Part shown: piece by piece, positions 10,330-19,739 of the stretch | Numbering within the stretch: position 1 is the first letter of the stretch | Layout of the letters: each line of letters opens with the position of its first letter | Notes under the pieces: generated by a model | Databases searched by the model: none | What the model was told of the DNA's origin: nothing | Seen by the model: only the letters and a program-made list of their open reading frames with translations | Made by a program: the position numbers and the translations under genes | Source of the DNA: G963662905 sp963676415 | GTDB taxonomy: Bacteria > Bacteroidota > Bacteroidia > Bacteroidales > WRLA01 | NCBI GenBank assembly: GCA_963676415.1 | Contig: OY781097.1 | Span: 1-64,000, forward strand | Length of the DNA stretch: 64,000 bases | Direction of reading: 5' to 3'

Positions 10330-10580
10330 AGTTCGGACAGTATCCAAATGATGCCGGTCAGTTACAGAATCATTTCTGTTGTAAGCAGAAACATGCCGGA
10401 TGCTTGCAGAATGATGTCAGCAAGAAGCAGAAACATATCAGACAGTGGTAAAATCATGTCAGCAGGATGCAGAAACATGCCGGATACTTACAGAATGATG
10501 TCAGCAAGAAGCAGAAACATATCAGATAGTGATAAAATCATGTCAGCAGGATGCAGAAACATGCCGGACGATTATGGGAG
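10330..10580 (+). repeat. 42-bp tandem repeat array (84-bp higher-order unit)
   Basis: About six imperfect copies of a 42-bp unit, each containing 'agaaacat', then 'agaatgatgtcagca' or 'aaaatcatgtcagca', alternate in two flavours and form an 84-bp higher-order repeat. The period is a multiple of three, so an 83-codon frame (10348-10599) reads through as 14-residue repeats of the form RN(M/I)xD..(R/K)(M/I)MSA. There are no unique spacers, so it is not a CRISPR. I do not regard the frame as an established gene. Confidence 0.75.
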
Positions 10581-10606
10581 GAGACGAAATCAAGCTTAAT
10601 TGAGTG

Positions 10607-11085
10607 GAGCCCCCACTCTTTCCTCCTCGCCCACTCGCCGAAGTGACGCACCTATCAGCAATTTCCGCTCAAAAGAATTTATCCGCGAAGCACACAAATA
10701 AGCGCTAATAAAACAACCCCTTCGCGACCATCGCGACCTTCGTGGATAAAAAACAGCCTGCACCAGCCAAGCTTCGCGCCCTCAGCGGTAAAAACAGGCA
10801 TACTGGCCCATGTATATGCCGAAGGAATAAAGATCACTGCTGCACCTTTTTCACGCTTTTTCAATGCATTTCTTTAAATATCTCCGTGGCGCTGCCGCTG
10901 GATTTGCCAAGCTCCATATAAGCTGCAGAGCAGCGATAATATTTGTAAAAATTAGAGGGCAAGGGACAATTGAGCTACAGAGTAGCGGTGAGGATCAGAT
11001 CAAAACTAATCGGGCTTAACCCTATGGGACTTCTCCTCGCTTACTCATCGAAATGACACTCCAATATACAATTTTCGCTAATGGG
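10607..11085. repeat. Long direct repeat, cluster 2, unit 1 (variant 5' part)
   Basis: It opens with 'cctcgcccactcgccgaagtgacgc', then the 'gcgaagcacac' variant block shared with 700-800. It rejoins the standard unit at the 145-bp core (from about 10828) and runs to the junction at 11085. Confidence 0.75.
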
Positions 11086-11587
11086 GATTTTGAGCGTCTC
11101 AGCGAGAAAACCAAACATCCTGCGACAGCCCTCAGCGTCTCCGCGCCTCTGCGGTAAAAACAGCCAACCCCTGCATCTCAGCGGTAACCCTTTTCACCGC
11201 AAAGACACAAAGACGCAGAGAAACGCTGGTGTGCCTCAAATCCTACAGCAAAAAAACTCCGCGAAACCCCGCGCCTCGGCGCCTCAGCGGTAAAAACACG
11301 CATACCGGCCTATGCTGAAGAAAAGATATATTACCGGTGCGCTGCACCTGTTTCACGCTTTTTCAATGCATTTCTTTAAATATCTCCGTGGCGCTGCCGC
11401 TGGATTTGCCAAGCTCCATATAAGCTGCAGAGCAGCGATAATATTTGTAAAAACCAGAGAGCAAAAGACAATTGAGCTACAGAGTAGCGGTGAGGATCAG
11501 ATCAAAACTAATCGGGCTTAACCCTATGGGACTTCTCCTCGCTTACTCGTCGAAATGACGCTCCAATATACAATTTTCGCTAATGGG
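11086..11587. repeat. Long direct repeat, cluster 2, unit 2 (full)
   Basis: A full unit of 502 bp from GATTTTGAGCG to the next GATTTTGAGCG. It is nearly identical over long stretches to bases 1-505, in the same orientation. Confidence 0.85.
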
Positions 11588-12009
11588 GATTTTGAGCGTC
11601 TCAGCGAGAAAACCAAACATCCTGCGACAGCCCTCAGCGTCTCCGCGCCTCTGCGGTAAAAACAGCCAGCGACAGCCAACCCCTGCATCTCAGCGGTAAT
11701 CCTTTTCACCGCAAAGACACAAAGACGCAGAGAAACGCTGGTGTGCCTTAAATCTCACAGCAAAAACTCCACGAAACCCCGCGCCTCGGCGCCTCAGCGG
11801 TAAAAACACGCATACCGGCCTATGCCGAAGGAATAAAGATCACTGCTGCACCTGTTTCACGCTTTTTCAATGCATTTCTTTAAATATCTCCGCGGCGCTG
11901 CCGCTGGATTTGCCAAACTCAATATAAGCTGCAGAGCAGCGACAATATTTATAAAAACCAGAGGGCAAGGGACAATTGAGCTACAGAGTAGCGGTGAGAT
12001 TTGGGATCA
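11588..12009. repeat. Long direct repeat, cluster 2, unit 3 (3' truncated)
   Basis: The unit continues through the core (from about 11830) and the 'gctacagagtagcggtgag' near-palindrome, then ends near 12009, where unrelated AT-rich DNA begins. Confidence 0.8.
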
Positions 12010-12307
12010 AAATCCTTACAATGCCATAAAGCTTTAATACATGTAAACAGAAACGAAACCACCCTCAAAACCGTAATATTACACAAAAATTGAAATACAC
12101 ATTATAATCGAACAACAAAAAACAACTCAATAATTAATATCACTATCAAAAATCAAAAAAAACCACATTTAAACTATTAAATGTCATGACATTATACAAA
12201 CACCAAAATGAAAAAACAAAAACAATATTAAAAAATGGCACAATTATTTGTTTATAAATTAAAAGCAATATATCTTTGAACCATAAAACAATAATTTAAC
12301 GCAACCA
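12010..12307. other. AT-rich gene-free region upstream of the second cargo block
   Basis: About 300 bp of very AT-rich sequence that carries the promoter at 12248-12278. Nothing else is recognisable. Confidence 0.55.
12248..12278 (+). promoter_or_regulatory. Bacteroidota-type promoter for the 12308-14850 pair
   Basis: TTG at 12248-12250 and TATCTTTG at 12271-12278 have a 20-nt spacer, the same geometry as at 1214-1244. TGGCAC at 12236-12241 lies just upstream and would fit half of a sigma-54 site, but the second half (TTTGT) is poor. Confidence 0.65.
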
Positions 12308-13189
12308 ATGAAAAAACAATTACTCATTATCGGAATGATACTGCTGATGGCAGGCATTAGCAAAGCACAATACCAGCCTGTGCTCGAAGAAGGAAAAAGC
12401 TGGAATTATTTTCACATGGATTTCCATTACTACATGGACAGCCTGTACATTTCAGGCGACACCATAATTGATGGAATGGAATATTTAATCCTTTTATCAG
12501 ACAGCAATCAACTCTTGCCCTGGACCCCTGGCCCTGAAATAAAAGCTTTCCTCAGGGAAGATACAACATCTGGCAAAATCTGGTCAAGGACACCCGGAAC
12601 AGATCGGGAAAATTTATACTATGATATTTCACTGGAAAAAGGAGACATGTTCTCACCCCATTCTACTCAATATGAAGTACTCGATGTTGTTTATGAAAAC
12701 GGAAAGAAAATCCTAAAACTTGATGATCCCTTGCAAATGCATGACACAATCTATATGATAGAAGGTATAGGCTCAACGGGATCCATTCATTTTCTCCTAT
12801 GGGATTTTTCCAATGGTTTTATGATCTGCGCACATAATCCCGAAGGAAAACTGACTTGGGAAACAGATTACCGGCTACTCGAATATTTTTATCTAAGGCC
12901 TTGTTGGCTGGATGTGACCATAGGTATTGAGGAAAACACAAATGAGCCCGGGATCAAATTATGGCCCAACCCGGCATCCAAAAGCATATCCATAGAAATA
13001 CCTCATGAGCAATCTGATTTTGCTTACCAGATAATTGACGCTAAAGGCCGGACATGTGCAACAGGTCAAATTACCGGCGCCTGCCAGGAAATTGATGTGG
13101 CCGCACTGGCCAATGGCATATATGTACTAAGCCTGAAAAACGATAAACAGCACTTAAGCGAAACAATTATTATTGAACGACAGGATTGA
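12308..13189 (+). CDS. T9SS-sorted secreted protein of unknown function
   Basis: 293 residues. A signal peptide covers residues 1-20 (MKKQLLIIGMILLMAGISKA). The middle (about 21-205) is beta-rich and acidic, with no domain I recognise. Residues about 217-293 look like a type IX sorting domain: KLWPNPASKSISIEI, then ANGIYVLSLKND, then a basic tail. It should be exported by the Sec system and then by T9SS. The promoter lies 30 bp upstream. The next frame overlaps its stop codon, so the two are likely one transcript. No substrate or role can be assigned. Confidence 0.75.
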   Translation: MKKQLLIIGMILLMAGISKAQYQPVLEEGKSWNYFHMDFHYYMDSLYISGDTIIDGMEYLILLSDSNQLLPWTPGPEIKAFLREDTTSGKIWSRTPGTDRENLYYDISLEKGDMFSPHSTQYEVLDVVYENGKKILKLDDPLQMHDTIYMIEGIGSTGSIHFLLWDFSNGFMICAHNPEGKLTWETDYRLLEYFYLRPCWLDVTIGIEENTNEPGIKLWPNPASKSISIEIPHEQSDFAYQIIDAKGRTCATGQITGACQEIDVAALANGIYVLSLKNDKQHLSETIIIERQD

Positions 13190-14850
13190 CAATACTCAAA
13201 TTAAATAGTAAAACACTTATGCAAGGATCAATCTTATTTTTGATCTTGGTTTTATGTGTTTTGCCTTTTGATTGCTTTTCACAAGGAAAAGAAGGCAATA
13301 ATTGGTATTTTGGCAAATATGCAGGAATAAGCTTTAACACGCCCGATGGGGAACCCCAGGCACTTATGAATTCAGCAATGATTGCTCATGAGGGTTGTGC
13401 AGCAATATCTTCAAGTGATGGCAATTTGCTTTTTTATACGGACGGCAGCACCATCTTCAATGCGGTACACGACACCATGCAAAACGGAACTGAACTCGGA
13501 GGAAACAATACAAGTTCGCAATCGGGTATTATAGTTCCCATGCCAGAGCATGAAAACATTTATTATGTTTTTTCTGTAGGCCCTGGCATCGATGACATCT
13601 ACTATTCAATTGTTGACATGTCACTTGAAGGCGGACTTGGAGCGGTCATCAACCCCAAAAAAAACCTGCTTTTGCAGCCCTCTACTGAACGACTTACTTC
13701 TGTGCAACATGCCAATGGAAAAGATTTCTGGATCGTAACACATACTTATCAAACCGATGAGTACTATTCCTACCTGCTTGATTCCGATTCATTGCATATC
13801 AGCAATCCGGTCATATCATCTACAGGTATTGTTCATAAGGGCATGGTAATTGGCTGCCTGAAAATATCACCAAGCGGAGAAAAAATTGCTACAGGTTTCT
13901 ATAATTACGCGATCCCACCACCCTATCCATATGAACTCGTAACTTTTATTGAGTTATCAAATTTTAATACCACAAGCGGAGTAGTGTCTGACCCAATAAT
14001 TATTGGGAATTTTAAAAGAGCCTATGGTATTGAATTTAGCCAGGACGATAAACTGCTCTATGTTACGCAATGGTTTAGCAGATACGTACGCCAATATGAT
14101 ATTTCATCCTGGGATTCCGCACAAATTGCCGCAAATATTCATTACTTTGGGGACTCTTCGCAGACTTATAATGGTGCTTTGCAAATGGGGCCGGATGGAA
14201 GAATATATGTTGCCCGCAATGCAACCCACTATTTAGACCGGATCAATAACCCCAGTGTATCCGGCAGTGGCTGCAATTATGAAAGCGAGGCCGTTTATCT
14301 TGGTGGTGCGGGCACTCCCAATCACTTTTGCATACTGGGCCTTCCAAATTTCATTCAATCCTTCTTTGCGCCGGCAGCATTCAGTTGGGAAAACCATTGC
14401 CTGGGAGACACCACCTCCTTTAGCTGCGATACGGCATCTTATGATTCCGTCTATTGGAGCTTTGGGGATCCGGGCAGCGGGAATAACGACAGCAGCAGCC
14501 TGTTTGACCCCTTTCATATCTATGCAGACACCGGATATTATCCAATCCAATTGATCAGCTTCTATGAAAACTTCACGGATACCTTGCAGGACACCATTAG
14601 GATACACCCTCTGCCACAGCCTCAACTACCAGATTTGTTGAGTGTATGTCCTGGAGACACAGCAACGCTCTGGCCGGGACATTTTGAATCTTATCTCTGG
14701 TATGATGCGAGAACGGACACAGCTATTAAGGTAGATACAGCAGGCCTATACTCTGTAATGGTGACAGATAGCAATCAATGTAGTGCTACAGATACCACAC
14801 ACTTCGGGATATTTCCTAAACCGGATCCGTTAGTTATATTTCATGATTAA
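13186..14850 (+). pseudogene. Secreted WD40/PKD protein, probably truncated at the 3' end
   Basis: 554 codons from a TTG at 13186, which overlaps the previous stop. A more usual ATG is at 13219 and places a clean signal peptide (MQGSILFLILVLCVLPFDCFSQ minus its tail) at the N-terminus. Residues about 35-390 resemble the WD40-like propeller found in large Bacteroidota surface proteins (opening WYFGKYAGISF). A PKD domain with YWSFGDPGSG and a second Ig-like domain (VCPGDTATLWPG) follow. Relatives usually continue through more PKD domains to a gliding-motility or T9SS C-terminal domain. Here the frame ends abruptly (PDPLVIFHD) just before a decayed transposase and a repeat cluster. It is probably a deletion product, and any protein made would lack the sorting signal. 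Confidence 0.6.
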
Positions 14851-14911
14851 CACCTAAAGTTAGCATGCAAATTTTGAAAAAATGAATATAACCAAATCAG
14901 TTCCCCCGATT

Positions 14912-14933
14912 CCGCACGTGTCTTCACGCGTGG
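14912..14933 (+). repeat. REP hairpin, left of the RAYT remnant
   Basis: CCGCACGTG-TCTT-CACGCGTGG forms a 9-bp stem with one mismatch and one G-T pair. Its loop and stem match, in inverted orientation, the hairpin at 15144-15165. Confidence 0.65.
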
Positions 14934-14962
14934 CTTAGCAGAAAAACCACTATCTTTAGCCC

Positions 14963-15112
14963 ATGAGTCGCAACTATAAATTTCATAATCCAGAGGGTGT
15001 GTGTTTTGTTAGCTTTGCTGTTGTTGAGTGGATAGATGTTTTCACAAGGATCGAATACAAAGACATACTTCTCGACACATTTCGGTATGCGCAGCAAAAC
15101 AAAGAATTGTAG
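14963..15112 (+). pseudogene. Truncated REP-associated tyrosine transposase (RAYT)
   Basis: A 49-codon frame whose translation begins MSRNYKFHNPEG and continues FVSFAVVEWIDVFTR. This is the characteristic N-terminus of Bacteroidota RAYT / IS200-like transposases (Y1_Tnp superfamily), which use a single-stranded HUH mechanism and act on REP hairpins. The frame stops at TAG 15110-15112, before the HxH metal motif and the catalytic Tyr, so the protein cannot be active. REP hairpins lie 30 bp on either side, as expected for a RAYT locus. It is too short to be found by length-filtered gene callers. The family call rests on pattern recall, but the N-terminal phrase is distinctive. Confidence 0.75.
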
Positions 15113-15143
15113 CGTCCTGATTTTGGTTGACACTTAAGCAGTA

Positions 15144-15165
15144 CCGCGCGTGAGGACACGCGCGG
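15144..15165 (-). repeat. REP hairpin, right of the RAYT remnant
   Basis: CCGCGCGTG-AGGA-CACGCGCGG is a perfect 9-bp stem with a 4-nt loop. It is the inverted counterpart of 14912-14933. Confidence 0.7.
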
Positions 15166-15175
15166 CAGCTGGGGC

Positions 15176-15709
15176 ATTGTAGCTACAGCGTAGCGGTGAG
15201 ATTTAAAATACCAATCGGGTTTAACCCAATGAGACCTCTCCTCACTCACTCGTCGAGCTGACGCTCCTATCTGCAATTTCCGCTAATGTGGTCATTGAGC
15301 GCCTTAGCGGTAATCCTTTTCACCGCAAAGACACAAAGACGCAGAGAAACGCTGGTTTGCCTCAAATCTTACAGCAAAAAGCTCCGCGAAACTCCGCGCC
15401 TCGGCGTCTCAGCGGTAAAAACACGCATACCGGCCTATGCTGAAGAAAAGATATATTACCGGTGCGCTGCACCTGTTTCGCGCTTTTTCAATGCATTTCT
15501 TTAAATATCTCAGCGGCGCTGCCGCTGGATTCGCCAAACTCCATATAAGCTGCAGAGCAGCGACAATATTTATAAAAACCAGAGGGCAAGGGACAATTGA
15601 GCTACAGCGTAGCGGTGAGATTTGAAATACCAATCGGGTTTAACCCAATGAGACCTCTCCTCGCTCACTCGTCGAAGTGACGCTCCAATATACAATTTTC
15701 GCTAATGGG
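15176..15709. repeat. Long direct repeat, cluster 3, unit 1
   Basis: It starts with the perfect palindrome GCTACAGCGTAGC and carries the 'caccgcaaagacacaaagac' block near 15320 and the 145-bp core near 15440-15600. It is more diverged than clusters 1 and 2 (for example 'gggtttaacccaatgagacc'). Confidence 0.75.
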
Positions 15710-16069
15710 GATTTTGAGCGTCTCAGCGAGAAAACCAAACATCCTGCGCCAGCCCTCAGCGTCTCCGCGCCTCTGCGGTAAAAACACGCATACTGGCCTA
15801 TGCCGAAGGAATAAAGATCACTGCTGCAGCTATTTCGCATTTCTTCAATGCATTTCTTTAAATATCTCCGCGGCGCTGCCGCTGGATTCGCCAAACTCCA
15901 TATAAGCTGCAGAGCAGCGATAATATTTGTAAAAACCAGAAGGCAAGGGACAATTGAGCTACAGAGTAGCGGTGAGGATCAGATCAAAACTAATCGGGTT
16001 TAACCCAATGAGACCTCTCCTCGCTCACTCGTCGAAATGACGCTCCAATATACAATTTCCGCTAATGGG
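15710..16069. repeat. Long direct repeat, cluster 3, unit 2 (short, 360 bp)
   Basis: From GATTTTGAGCG at 15710 to the next, truncated start at 16070. It lacks the 'caccgcaaagacac' segment but keeps the core, so it is an internally deleted unit. The following unit stops after about 13 bases. Confidence 0.75.
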
Positions 16070-16105
16070 GATTTTGAGCATCATCCCAACATACTCCAAA
16101 GCAAA

Positions 16106-16143
16106 AAAGCAGCGTGAAACCAATCTTTGTTCCACACTGCTTT
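16106..16143 (-). terminator. Terminator of the bamD-fabI operon
   Basis: On the minus strand AAAGCAGTGTG pairs with CACGCTGCTTT (11 bp, one wobble) and a run of T residues follows. It lies 26 bp beyond the fabI stop. Confidence 0.7.
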
Positions 16144-16168
16144 CTGCTATTAAAAATCCCGGTTTCCC

Positions 16169-17029
16169 TTAATCTTCAATTGGCCCGTCCACCGGAGGGC
16201 AGTCATCACAATCGAGGCTGCGGTTATACATTTTCATGGCGCGGTAGCTCATACCCATATTGGAGAAACCCCCATCATGGAAAAGGTTCTGCATCGTCAC
16301 TTTTTTGGTAAGATCGGAGAAAAGGCTCACGCAATAATCCGCACATTCATCAGCCGAAGCATTGCCCAGCGGCGACATACGGTTGGTAAAATCCATCAGG
16401 CCATCAATACCTTTTACACCGCTACCGGCTGTTGTCAGTGTGGGCGACTGACTGATTGTATTTACACGCACTTTGCGCTCACGGCCATATATATAACCAA
16501 AACTGCGTGCTATGGATTCAAGCAGGGATTTGGCATCGGCCATATCATTATAACCGTAGAGGGTGCGCTGCGCAGCCACATAGCTCAGCGCCAAAACACT
16601 GCCCCAGGGATTAATGGCATCCATTTTATAAGCCACTTGCAGCATTTTATGGAACGACATCGCTGAAATATCCAGTGTTTTACTCAGGTAATTATAATCC
16701 AGATCGCTGTACGAACGTTTTTTGCGCACATTGAGCGACATCCCGATCGAGTGCAAAACGAAATCAATTTTCCCTCCAAAATGTTCCATGGCAGTTTGGA
16801 AAACGCTTTCCAGCTCATCCACTTTAGTGGCATCTGCGGCAATCACTTTAGCATTACATTTTTCTGCCAGTTCGTTGATTGTACCAAAACGTATGGCCGT
16901 TGGGGTATTGCTCAAAATGATTTCAGCGCCTTCTTCAACCGCTTTGATTGCTGTTTTCCAGGCAATGGATTTCTCATCAAGGGCTCCGAAAATGATTCCC
17001 TTTTTCCCTTTCAGTAAGTTATATGACAT
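16169..17029 (-). CDS. fabI: Enoyl-[acyl-carrier-protein] reductase (NADH)
   Basis: 286 residues. Catalyses the last reductive step of each fatty-acid elongation cycle, reducing trans-2-enoyl-ACP with NADH in the cytoplasm. The fold is an SDR Rossmann domain, with the nucleotide-binding start GIIFGALDEKSIAW. The FabI signature is intact: Tyr150-x9-Tyr160-x6-Lys167, the same spacing as E. coli Tyr146/Tyr156/Lys163. SQSPTLTTAGSGVKG forms the substrate-loop region. The C-terminus has a short Cys/Asp-rich tail (DCDDCPP) beyond the usual end. It is the last gene of a minus-strand run, 5 bp after recN, and is followed by a terminator. Confidence 0.95.
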   Translation of the reverse strand: MSYNLLKGKKGIIFGALDEKSIAWKTAIKAVEEGAEIILSNTPTAIRFGTINELAEKCNAKVIAADATKVDELESVFQTAMEHFGGKIDFVLHSIGMSLNVRKKRSYSDLDYNYLSKTLDISAMSFHKMLQVAYKMDAINPWGSVLALSYVAAQRTLYGYNDMADAKSLLESIARSFGYIYGRERKVRVNTISQSPTLTTAGSGVKGIDGLMDFTNRMSPLGNASADECADYCVSLFSDLTKKVTMQNLFHDGGFSNMGMSYRAMKMYNRSLDCDDCPPVDGPIED

Positions 17030-17034
17030 AAGCT

Positions 17035-18690
17035 TTAATGATTTTCGATTAATTTCTGAGCAGCTTTCAGTGCTTCATCGTTTGTGCTGCCGCTCATCAT
17101 TTGTGCAATTTCATTGATCCGTTCCAATCCTGATAAACACTTCAGTCGGGATATTGTTTGCCCCCGGGCAGATTCCTTATAAACCTGATAGTGGAAATCG
17201 GCCTTTGCTGCCACCTGGGGAAGGTGGGTTATGGCCAGTAATTGCTGTTTTTCAGACAGTTTTTTCATGATGCTGGCCACTTTTAAAGCCGTATTGCCCG
17301 AAATTCCGGTATCTATTTCATCAAAAACCAGGCATGGCATGGCATCCGTGCTGCTGATCAGCGATTGCATGGCCAGCATAATCCGGCTCATCTCACCGCC
17401 GGAGGCCACAAGGCCCAAATTTTCAGGGCTTTTGCCTTTATTGGCAGAAAATAGGAATACGATTTCATCACTTCCCCTTGGAGTATATTTGTCCATCATG
17501 GATAAATGAACACGGAAATCCACATCGGGCATGCCCAGGCTGTGCAAAGTGTCCATTAAAGCCCCAGCCAGTTTTGGCGCTGACTTTTCCCTTTTTGCAT
17601 GGAGCTTTTGTGCCGCAGCATCCAATTGCTCCTGCATGCTTTTTAATTGCTTCTCTTTCTCCCGGATCTGATGTCCCAGCGATTGAAACGCGCCCAAACG
17701 TTCATCGAGTTCATCGCGCAAAACAAGCAGCTCCTCAAGGGAGTTTTTATTGTGCTTAAACTGAAGTTTTTGTATCATATCCAGCCGCTCGCTGATTTCC
17801 TCCTTACGGCCTTCATCCAGATGGAGATCATCCAGTTCCGATCCGTTTGCAGTGGCCAGGTCGTCGAGTTCGATAATCAGGCTGTGCAAACGCTGTGCAA
17901 GTTCCTCAAAACGGCTGTTAAAAGATGCAATCTTCAAAAATTGGTTTTCATGCATTTTCAGCGTGGACAATATGCTGTTTTCCTGCTCATTGACTTCAAA
18001 AGAAAAAGCACCCAGTGCCTGCCGTATATCACCGATATTTTCGAGCATTTCAAGCTCCTGCTCCAATTGTGCGTCGGCTTGGGCATCCAGCTGTGCGGCA
18101 TCCAGTTCATCAAAAAGAAAACGGAAATAATCCTGTTCGCTCCGGGCTTTTTCTTCACTTTGCTTCAACAGGTTCAACTCTTTTTCCAGTGCCCGGAAGG
18201 AATGGTATATTTCCTGATATGCAGCAAGTTCGTTTTTGTTTCCGGCAAAAGCGTCCAAACTTGAGAGCTGAAAATCAGGCTCTTTTATATCCATGCTTTG
18301 ATGCTGGCTGTGAATATGCAATAAAAGCGCGCCAAACTTTTTCAGGATGCGCAGGTTTACGGGCGTATCGTTCACAAAAGCCCGTGATTTACCGTTTGGG
18401 CTGATTTCGCGGCGCAGCAAAAGCGGAAATTCCTCATCCAGCTCATGTTCGGCAAGCAAAGTACTGACCACAGCTGCCGGCACATCAAAACCAGCTTCGA
18501 TGATACATTTCTTTTGCGGATCGAAAAGCGGGGAATTTTCCAGGCGTTTGCCCATCAACAAACCCAGTGCACCGATGATAATAGACTTTCCGGCACCTGT
18601 TTCGCCACTGATCACTGAAAATCCTTTCTCGAAAGACACATCCAGTTCTTCGATCAGGGTATAATTCCGTACGTAGAGTCGGCTAAGCAT
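17035..18690 (-). CDS. recN: DNA repair protein RecN
   Basis: 551 residues, the usual RecN length. An SMC-like ATPase that organises DNA ends in double-strand-break repair. The Walker A motif GETGAGKS lies near residue 30. Two long coiled-coil arms fill the middle, with many Glu/Lys/Leu heptads between about 150 and 370. The C-terminal ATPase lobe has the signature ASGGEMSRIMLA and Walker B VFDEIDTGISG, followed by AITHLPQVA. It is encoded 5 bp upstream of fabI and 11 bp downstream of porD. This gene order is common in Bacteroidota. Confidence 0.95.
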   Translation of the reverse strand: MLSRLYVRNYTLIEELDVSFEKGFSVISGETGAGKSIIIGALGLLMGKRLENSPLFDPQKKCIIEAGFDVPAAVVSTLLAEHELDEEFPLLLRREISPNGKSRAFVNDTPVNLRILKKFGALLLHIHSQHQSMDIKEPDFQLSSLDAFAGNKNELAAYQEIYHSFRALEKELNLLKQSEEKARSEQDYFRFLFDELDAAQLDAQADAQLEQELEMLENIGDIRQALGAFSFEVNEQENSILSTLKMHENQFLKIASFNSRFEELAQRLHSLIIELDDLATANGSELDDLHLDEGRKEEISERLDMIQKLQFKHNKNSLEELLVLRDELDERLGAFQSLGHQIREKEKQLKSMQEQLDAAAQKLHAKREKSAPKLAGALMDTLHSLGMPDVDFRVHLSMMDKYTPRGSDEIVFLFSANKGKSPENLGLVASGGEMSRIMLAMQSLISSTDAMPCLVFDEIDTGISGNTALKVASIMKKLSEKQQLLAITHLPQVAAKADFHYQVYKESARGQTISRLKCLSGLERINEIAQMMSGSTNDEALKAAQKLIENH

Positions 18691-18701
18691 GGCAATAAAT
18701 A

Positions 18702-19604
18702 TTAATTACCGCTCATGATTTTCTGGTATTTGCTACTATTCGCCGGATCGATTTCTTTCAGAATATTCACGACTTCAGGCTTTTCCATAGGTCCTGCTTC
18801 GGAGAAAATACTGATAATTTCATCGCGCTTGGCCTCCAGGATCAATTGGGTAAGGAAAAGCCCGGGGCGTTCCTGATTGGCCCTTTCGAGCAGTTTCAAA
18901 GCCTCAGCAATATTGGAGCGTCCTGTTTCCAGGTTATCAAACATCATATCCAAACCCTGACGGTGATATTTATAAAGAAATTCACGCAGTGGCGCATAGG
19001 ACGAATTGGTCAGGTTTTCGAGCAGCCAGTATCGGTTTTTTGTACCTTCAAAAGCTTTCCATCCCGGTTCCGTTGCATTTTGTGCCGCATTGACAATGGA
19101 TTGTGCTTTTTCGTAAAAAGGTGTCCCTCCGAATTTCTGGAAGCTGTCAAAATCAAGTCCGAGGAAAATATAAGTGTAAAATGCCAAAGTCGAAGTCAGG
19201 TTGCTCGTAAAAGTGGTTTCACTGAACTCAAGTGGTTCAAACTCAACATAGGAAAACTGGAAATCACGATCGACATGGTTCAGCATCACGCTATTATAAT
19301 TTGTTTTAAAAACCGGTCTGCGCAATACGATATTCAAAGTGCCTTTAAACTCATCAGTAGATATACGCTCGGTGATATTGATCAGGATAGTACATTCGAT
19401 ACGTTCTTCTATTTTAAAACTGTAAGGCGACCATTTACGGTTGTTCATAAACTCGTAAATAGCGGTTTGCAATGTTCGGAAAACTTCTTTTTCAGAGCCT
19501 TCCACCTGTCGTGCACTAACCGAAACCTGACAGTTTATTTCCTGTGCTTTCAGTCCCCAGGAGAACAAAACAATGGACAAAAGGAGGATAATCTTTATTT
19601 TCAT
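18702..19604 (-). CDS. porD: Type IX secretion system protein PorD (DUF4835)
   Basis: 300 residues, with a signal peptide (1-20, ending LKAQ). The body matches the DUF4835 family, known as PorD in the Porphyromonas secretion system: it opens EINCQVSVSARQV, followed by RTLQTAIYEFMNNRKW and a central YTYIFLGLDFDSF. It is periplasmic, required for or associated with T9SS, and its exact biochemical role is not settled. It fits the many T9SS cargo genes in this window. It sits between coaBC and recN. A 135-bp gap precedes it, but I see no strong promoter there. Confidence 0.85.
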   Translation of the reverse strand: MKIKIILLLSIVLFSWGLKAQEINCQVSVSARQVEGSEKEVFRTLQTAIYEFMNNRKWSPYSFKIEERIECTILINITERISTDEFKGTLNIVLRRPVFKTNYNSVMLNHVDRDFQFSYVEFEPLEFSETTFTSNLTSTLAFYTYIFLGLDFDSFQKFGGTPFYEKAQSIVNAAQNATEPGWKAFEGTKNRYWLLENLTNSSYAPLREFLYKYHRQGLDMMFDNLETGRSNIAEALKLLERANQERPGLFLTQLILEAKRDEIISIFSEAGPMEKPEVVNILKEIDPANSSKYQKIMSGN

Positions 19605-19739
19605 CCGTATTTTCTTTAATTTTCAAATGTCCCCACAGCTGCGGGAAAACCATCCCGTCAAATCCGGGACTTGTATCATACTCATTCTTAATCTTCAATT
19701 TGTTGGTCTGCACAAAAGGCAGCAAACAATTACAGAACG

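Noticed and set aside
10330..10580. CRISPR array
   Set aside because: The 42-bp units are contiguous without unique spacers, and no cas genes are present.
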